The notes under the pieces were generated by a model. It was not told where the DNA came from, ran no database searches, and saw only the letters and a list, made by a program, of their open reading frames with translations. Shown here piece by piece: positions 59,202-64,000 of a DNA stretch of 64,000 nt. The stretch spans positions 10,061,625 through 10,125,624 of the forward strand of contig JABACO010000009.1 of assembly GCA_013339895.1 (NCBI GenBank), given 5' to 3'. The stretch's first letter is position 1, and each line of letters starts with the position of its first letter. This DNA comes from Ephydatia muelleri. Taxonomy: Eukaryota; Porifera; Demospongiae; Spongillida; Spongillidae. A program made the position numbers and the translations under genes.

Positions 59202-60373
59202 CAGGGAGGCCATAACGGAGCCACCAATCCAGACACCGTGCCTGCGCTCAGGAGGAGCGATGACCTTGACATTTACAGCGGATGGGGCCATAGCTGTGAT
59301 CTCCTTCTGCACCCTGTCAGCCATGCCAGGGAACATGGTGTTACCTCCGGTCAGGACGATGTTAGAATATATGTTCTTCCTGATTTCCACATCGCATCTC
59401 ATGATGGAGTAAAAAGTGTTATCGCATATGCCTGCACAGGAAAGGCCAATGTAGGAAGGTCGGAACAATGGCTCTGGACATTTAAACTGCTCACTCCCAA
59501 CGGTGATATGCTCGCCATTGGGAAGCTCGAAGCTCTTCTCCATGCTGGAGCTCTGGGCAGCAGTGTGCATCTCCTGCTCAAAGTCCAGGGCCACATAGCA
59601 CAGCTTCTCCTTGATGTCACAAGCTACTTCGTAGTCAGCAGTGTTTGTGAAACTGTAGCCACGTTCTGTTAGAATCTTGGCCATGTAGCAGGTGAGGTCA
59701 CGACCAGCTATATCCAGACGATTGATGGCATAGGGAAGGGCATAGCCTTCATAGACAGGTACCACATGTGAGACAGCATCACCGGAGTCCACCACCACAC
59801 CAGTGGTACGTCCAGATGCATACAGAGCCAACGGAGAAGTCATGGCAGCGTACATTTGTGGGACATTGAAGGTCTCAAACATGATCTGGGTCATCTTTTC
59901 CCGGTTGGCCTTTGGGTTAAGAGGGGCCTCAGTCAGGAGGACTGGGTGTTCCTCTGGGGCCACCTGAAGCTCATTGTAGAAGGTGTGGTGCCAGATCTGT
60001 AAAAGGAAAGGAGGCGTGTCACTGTGACCTTAAAAGGGAAGGAGGCGTGTCAAGATGACATATTCATTGCTTCCTTTCCAGATACAGTCGTTGTCCCTCC
60101 CGCCTCAACATTTACCTTCTCCATATCGTCCCACTTGGTAACAATTCCATGCTCGATAGGATACCACATGCCGAGGGCACCTCTTTTCCTCTTGGCCTCG
60201 TCCCCAACGTAGCAGTCCTTCAGATCCAGTTCTGGCGTCGCACCTTGTTTACGAGGTCTCCCCACGATGGAGGGGAAGACTGCTTTCGGGGCGTCATCGC
60301 CGGCAAAGCCAGCCTTGCACGTTCCGGTGCCATTGTCAATGACTATGGCACCGCGAGCTGTTGGTTCCGTCAT
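59121..60373 (-). CDS. Actin C3 (divergent type C actin)
   Basis: Exons are 60116-60373 (ATG at 60373) and 59121-59996, with a 119-bp intron; 377 aa, uninterrupted. It reads [20 protein letters not shown] and then follows C1 with scattered replacements ([47 protein letters not shown]). It ends HRKCF, unlike the HRKCC of C1. The DNase-loop change ([13 protein letters not shown]) is shared with C1, so it is a type trait. Probably a working gene. Confidence 0.88.
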
Positions 60374-60604
60374 CTAGCGGCTAGAGCTGCGAGTTTACCG
60401 GCCGTAATACGCACTTGCTGTCTGGCGTAGCCACACCCTCGCATTTTTGCTCTCATATGATTCCGACGAATGCCAATGATAATTGCAGAATAAATTACAG
60501 TTCAAAAATATGTCGGCACTAGCTAGCGTTCAACTAGAAATGATATGATCAGAGAGTTGTTTATCGTGAGCGGACGAGATTTTTATCGCGGTCTTACCCA
60601 CTGG

Positions 60605-60805
60605 TCACAGGATATCACACTCGTTATTCTGGCGAGGTGTGGCTGCGCCAGACTAACAAGTGTGATATCTCTCTGGCAAGTATCGATAGCACAGACTTTT
60701 CTTGTGATAAGACCACGAAAACATCTCGTCGGTCCTCTCTCTAATGCGAGCCTACGCCGACCATGACGTAAGCGATTGCGTCATGCATGGTGGGCTGGGT
60801 ACGTA
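60605..60805. repeat. Hairpin and MITE relative upstream of actin C3
   Basis: GATATCACACT...AGTGTGATATC around CTGGCG/CGCCAG (60607-60670) is the same hairpin as 40330-40425. CCATGACGTAAGCGATTGCG followed by TGGTGGGCTGGGTACGTAAC (60760-60800) is a decayed MITE. Confidence 0.55.
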
Positions 60806-61037
60806 ACGACATGCAGACCATTTTTTAATTGTGCGTTGGCGTAAGCAACTGCGTTCCTAGTATTCCTCGGCGCGGCATCGTAACGTGAGTAAACTTTAAT
60901 ATCCTTAAGTTTAAAAACTAATCAGAACCACTTTCGCAAAAATGCGACTACGCCAGACTAGATGATCTACATAACCTCTGCAGTATGTTCTTGTGAAGTA
61001 TCATATTACAATCTGTACACACATGTAACATGCTTAG

Positions 61038-61270
61038 AAGCACTCATGTGGACAATGGAGGGACCTGTCTTTCATCGTACTCCTTCCTTGGAACGGATCA
61101 GGCAGGCCATAACGGAGCCAGTTCTTGCACTCGGGAGGAGCGATGGCCTCGGCCCTTGTGGGTGTGTGGGGCCAGGTACGTCATCTCCTTCTGTATCCTG
61201 TCGGCCATGCCAGGGAACATGGTGTTACCTCACGATGTTAGAATACAGGTCTTCCTGATTCCCACATTGC
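61038..61270 (-). pseudogene. Actin D2: 3' fragment cut by the assembly gap
   Basis: It matches D1 (40832-40994) but continues further, through the region coding [15 protein letters not shown], to the N run. The C-terminus is damaged (a 1-bp loss in the HRKC codons) and the loop region is shortened, so it is a pseudogene at least in this part. Confidence 0.75.
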
Positions 61271-62270
61271 NNNNNNNNNNNNNNNNNNNNNNNNNNNNNN
61301 NNNNNNNNNNNNNNNNNNNNNNNNNNNNNNNNNNNNNNNNNNNNNNNNNNNNNNNNNNNNNNNNNNNNNNNNNNNNNNNNNNNNNNNNNNNNNNNNNNNN
61401 NNNNNNNNNNNNNNNNNNNNNNNNNNNNNNNNNNNNNNNNNNNNNNNNNNNNNNNNNNNNNNNNNNNNNNNNNNNNNNNNNNNNNNNNNNNNNNNNNNNN
61501 NNNNNNNNNNNNNNNNNNNNNNNNNNNNNNNNNNNNNNNNNNNNNNNNNNNNNNNNNNNNNNNNNNNNNNNNNNNNNNNNNNNNNNNNNNNNNNNNNNNN
61601 NNNNNNNNNNNNNNNNNNNNNNNNNNNNNNNNNNNNNNNNNNNNNNNNNNNNNNNNNNNNNNNNNNNNNNNNNNNNNNNNNNNNNNNNNNNNNNNNNNNN
61701 NNNNNNNNNNNNNNNNNNNNNNNNNNNNNNNNNNNNNNNNNNNNNNNNNNNNNNNNNNNNNNNNNNNNNNNNNNNNNNNNNNNNNNNNNNNNNNNNNNNN
61801 NNNNNNNNNNNNNNNNNNNNNNNNNNNNNNNNNNNNNNNNNNNNNNNNNNNNNNNNNNNNNNNNNNNNNNNNNNNNNNNNNNNNNNNNNNNNNNNNNNNN
61901 NNNNNNNNNNNNNNNNNNNNNNNNNNNNNNNNNNNNNNNNNNNNNNNNNNNNNNNNNNNNNNNNNNNNNNNNNNNNNNNNNNNNNNNNNNNNNNNNNNNN
62001 NNNNNNNNNNNNNNNNNNNNNNNNNNNNNNNNNNNNNNNNNNNNNNNNNNNNNNNNNNNNNNNNNNNNNNNNNNNNNNNNNNNNNNNNNNNNNNNNNNNN
62101 NNNNNNNNNNNNNNNNNNNNNNNNNNNNNNNNNNNNNNNNNNNNNNNNNNNNNNNNNNNNNNNNNNNNNNNNNNNNNNNNNNNNNNNNNNNNNNNNNNNN
62201 NNNNNNNNNNNNNNNNNNNNNNNNNNNNNNNNNNNNNNNNNNNNNNNNNNNNNNNNNNNNNNNNNNNNNN
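61271..62270. other. Assembly gap (1000 N)
   Basis: Exactly 1000 unknown bases; the length is probably a placeholder. Any long open frame across it is not real. Confidence 0.99.
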
Positions 62271-62640
62271 CCTCTCCTTTCCCTCCTCCCCTCACCTTTC
62301 CTCTTCCTCTCCTTTTCCCCTCCTCCCTCACCTTTCCCCTCCTTTCCTTCTCCTCTCCCTCCTTTTCCCCTCCTTTCCTCTCCTCTCCCTCCTTTCACCT
62401 CCTCCCATCCTATCCCCTCCTCCCCATCCTCTCCCCCCCTCCTCTCCCCCTCCTCCCCCTCCCCCTCCTCTCCCCCTCCTCTCCCCCTCCTCTCCCCCCC
62501 TCTCCCCTCCTCTCCCCTTCCCCCTCCTCTCCCCCTCTCTCTCCCCTCCACCCCCCCCTCCTCCCTCTCCTCCCTCCTCCCCTCTCCTCTTCCTCCTCGA
62601 TCCTTTTCCTCCCTCCCTCCTCTCTTCTCTCTCTCTCCCC
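62271..62640. repeat. C/T-rich low-complexity tract
   Basis: Almost pure pyrimidine on +, with CCTCTCCCC, CCTCC and CTTCC units. It borders the gap and ends at the CTCTCCCCAG before the next exon. Confidence 0.9.
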
Positions 62641-62663
62641 AGATCCCCTGCACACATATCTAG

Positions 62664-62774
62664 GGCTCCTCAGCACTCGCCCTCTCAGGGGACCTGGAGC
62701 TCCGCCCAGTCCATGCTGCCCTCAACATCTCTCAGAGAACAGTGGAGTGGCTTCATCAGCTCCACACCATGTGA
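62664..62774 (+). CDS. Last exon of an unidentified + strand gene
   Basis: After one of several AG acceptors (62663, 62672 or 62688) the frame reads LALSGDLELRPVHAALNISQ and RTVEWLHQLHTM and stops at TGA 62772-62774. AATAAA at 63029-63034 suits its poly(A) signal. Even composition and the amphipathic helix-like sequence suggest real coding, but I do not recognise the family. Earlier exons are in or beyond the gap. Confidence 0.45.
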   Translation, partial: GSSALALSGDLELRPVHAALNISQRTVEWLHQLHTM

Positions 62775-63064
62775 ATCTCCCCTCAGAGCCTTTCTATGTC
62801 ATCATGTCGTAGACATATATGTGTGTTGTTTTAAATTGTTTTTAAAATTTTAAAAGCAGAGTACAGAGTACAGAGTAGTATGTGATTGATGTATAAATGA
62901 TTTCACTGTGTGCACAATCTGTCAGTTTATATACCCTCTTTTGGTTTCATCCAGATGGGTTAATTTGCATGCTTGTTTGTTTGCAAACGTTTTCTTATCT
63001 TTGCAGTTGCAGTGGCTTCATCCTTGTAAATAAAACCACAAATACAGAATATGTATTTATATTT

Positions 63065-63646
63065 TTACACACAAGCCATTGGTCTTACCACATGCACACG
63101 TTTCATCAGCTTTTGATGCACTCTCTGTGACCTTCTCAATGATGCAGACACACTCTCTTCCATGTGGTTACACTGCTCTTCTCTGATTGTCCAATTTGAA
63201 GGCGCTGCGGTAATCTGAAACTTGAATGATGGGAGCTGGTCTTCTGTAGTCTGACCCTTGGATGATGGGAACTGGTCTTCTGTAATCTGACCCTTGGATG
63301 ATGGGAGCTGGTCTTCTGTAATCTGACCCTTGAATGATGGGAGCTGGTTTTCTGCAATCTGACCCTTGAATGACGGGAGCTGGTCTTCTGTAGTCTGAAC
63401 CTTGGATGATGGGAGCTGGTCTCCTGTGGTCCAACCCTTGGATGATGGGAGCTGGTCTTCTGTAATCTGACCCTTGAATGATGGGAGCTGGTTTTCTGCA
63501 ATCTGACCCTTGAATGACGGGAGCTGGTCTTCTGTAGTCTGAACCTTGAATGACGGGAGCTGGTCTCCTGCCCCACCTCCCAATGTGTCCTCTTCCCCAA
63601 GAGAGCTCTTCCTCTTCACTCCTGCTGACTTACTTTTCCTAATTTT
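63065..63646 (-). CDS. Unidentified protein, last exon with 12-aa repeats
   Basis: An open frame after a ttcag acceptor (exon begins at 63646): KIRKSKSAGVKRKSSLGEED (basic, nuclear-signal-like), then about ten copies of a 12-residue unit (DQLPSFKGQITE type), then EEQCNHMEESVSASLRRSQR and a basic end, stop at 63065. The phase matches a preceding exon ending ...TIWYK at 63802. I do not recognise the family. Confidence 0.5.
   Translation of the reverse strand, partial: KIRKSKSAGVKRKSSLGEEDTLGGGAGDQLPSFKVQTTEDQLPSFKGQIAENQLPSFKGQITEDQLPSSKGWTTGDQLPSSKVQTTEDQLPSFKGQIAENQLPSFKGQITEDQLPSSKGQITEDQFPSSKGQTTEDQLPSFKFQITAAPSNWTIREEQCNHMEESVSASLRRSQRVHQKLMKRVHVVRPMACV
63195..63570 (-). repeat. 36-bp coding minisatellite
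   Basis: About ten copies of CTGACCCTTGGATGATGGGA plus GCTGGTCTTCTGTAAT. The 36-bp length keeps the 12-aa period. Higher-order blocks (63340-63400 and 63480-63545) are near-identical. Confidence 0.9.
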
Positions 63647-63801
63647 CTGAACACTTTTGACTAATTAATGCCAGGTAATAAAAAACTATGTCAATGTTAC
63701 ACAGTTTCTATAGAAACATACTTTTAGGGGCCAGTGGTCCGGCCTCACCCTACAATAATAATAATAATTATTCATACCCACATGCATTATGACCACCAAA
63801 C

Positions 63802-63923
63802 CTTGTACCAAATGGTCCTTCGATTGTGATCACTTAGCCTGTTCATGTTTGGGTTCTCATAGCAACGCAGCCACTTCACGAAAGGCTTGTAGTCATCTTC
63901 AACGACAGGGACACTAGTGACAC
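63802..63923 (-). CDS. Upstream exon of the same unidentified - strand gene
   Basis: Bounded by ...ccaaacag acceptor (exon begins at 63923) and AAG|GTTTGG donor (63802). It reads VTSVPVVEDDYKPFVKWLRC and YENPNMNRLSDHNRRTIWYK, phase-compatible with the repeat exon. It looks like real coding; the family is not recognised. The region between (63647-63801) is a short AT-rich intron. Confidence 0.5.
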
Positions 63924-64000
63924 CTGTTTGGATGACAGAAGGACAGTGGTGCACCTATGCTTGCCACCACATCTTAGTGAAAGGGCGTTGCACCAGAGGT

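Noticed and set aside
61030..62853. Open frames of 368-607 codons across the gap
   Set aside because: Most of their length is N; the rest is C/T-rich low complexity.

Overview
The window is eukaryotic and animal. It has multi-exon genes with short GT-AG introns (61 bp in the canonical actins), animal families (Miro, CERT/STARD11, cytoplasmic actin), and cut-and-paste transposons (piggyBac, PIF/Harbinger, hAT-like, foldback MITEs). It also has many copies of one reverse-transcriptase element, long GT/CA microsatellites and minisatellites. The compact host genes (440 bp between Miro and CERT) and the transposon mix suggest a non-bilaterian such as a sponge. That placement is inference; no sequence search was possible.

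Layout. 1-1.55 kb: the 3' end of a Miro (RHOT) gene on +, with a long-armed foldback element upstream of its penultimate exon. 2.0-10.3 kb: a complete CERT ceramide-transfer-protein gene on +, reconstructed as 14 exons and 735 codons, with introns full of micro- and minisatellites. 10.5-11.0 kb: a 25-bp minisatellite. 11.25-32.8 kb: an actin cluster, all on -, built from repeated A+B units of about 4 kb. Type A is divergent and lacks an ATG at the expected place; type B is canonical, 376 aa. The first unit (A1/B1) is split by a 7.15-kb nest of transposons inserted in the B1 promoter: a foldback MITE, a PIF/Harbinger element inside it, and a piggyBac (plus possibly a CACTA-like element) inside that. 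33-61 kb: two large related blocks (about 31.4-41.0 and 45.5-61.3 kb) in the same order: type B actin, RT-element debris, type C actin(s), actin 3' fragment. A 1-kb assembly gap lies at 61.27-62.27 kb. 62.3-64 kb: the last exon of an unidentified + gene and two exons of an unidentified - gene with a 12-aa coding repeat.

Actin tally: A1-A3 (A2 and A3 are pseudogenes), B1-B5 (B3 is a pseudogene), C1-C3 (C2 is a pseudogene), plus four fragments. B2, B4 and B5 have nearly identical proteins and keep a TATA box and a CCATATTAGG CArG box upstream, so they are the best candidates for expressed actins.

I found no new multi-gene system of the defence or metabolic kind. The most notable things are structural: the nested insertion in an actin CCAAT box, repeat tracts that begin exactly at splice sites, a 110-bp-arm palindrome made from a reverse-transcriptase active-site region, and a minisatellite whose unit is the RT YMDD motif.
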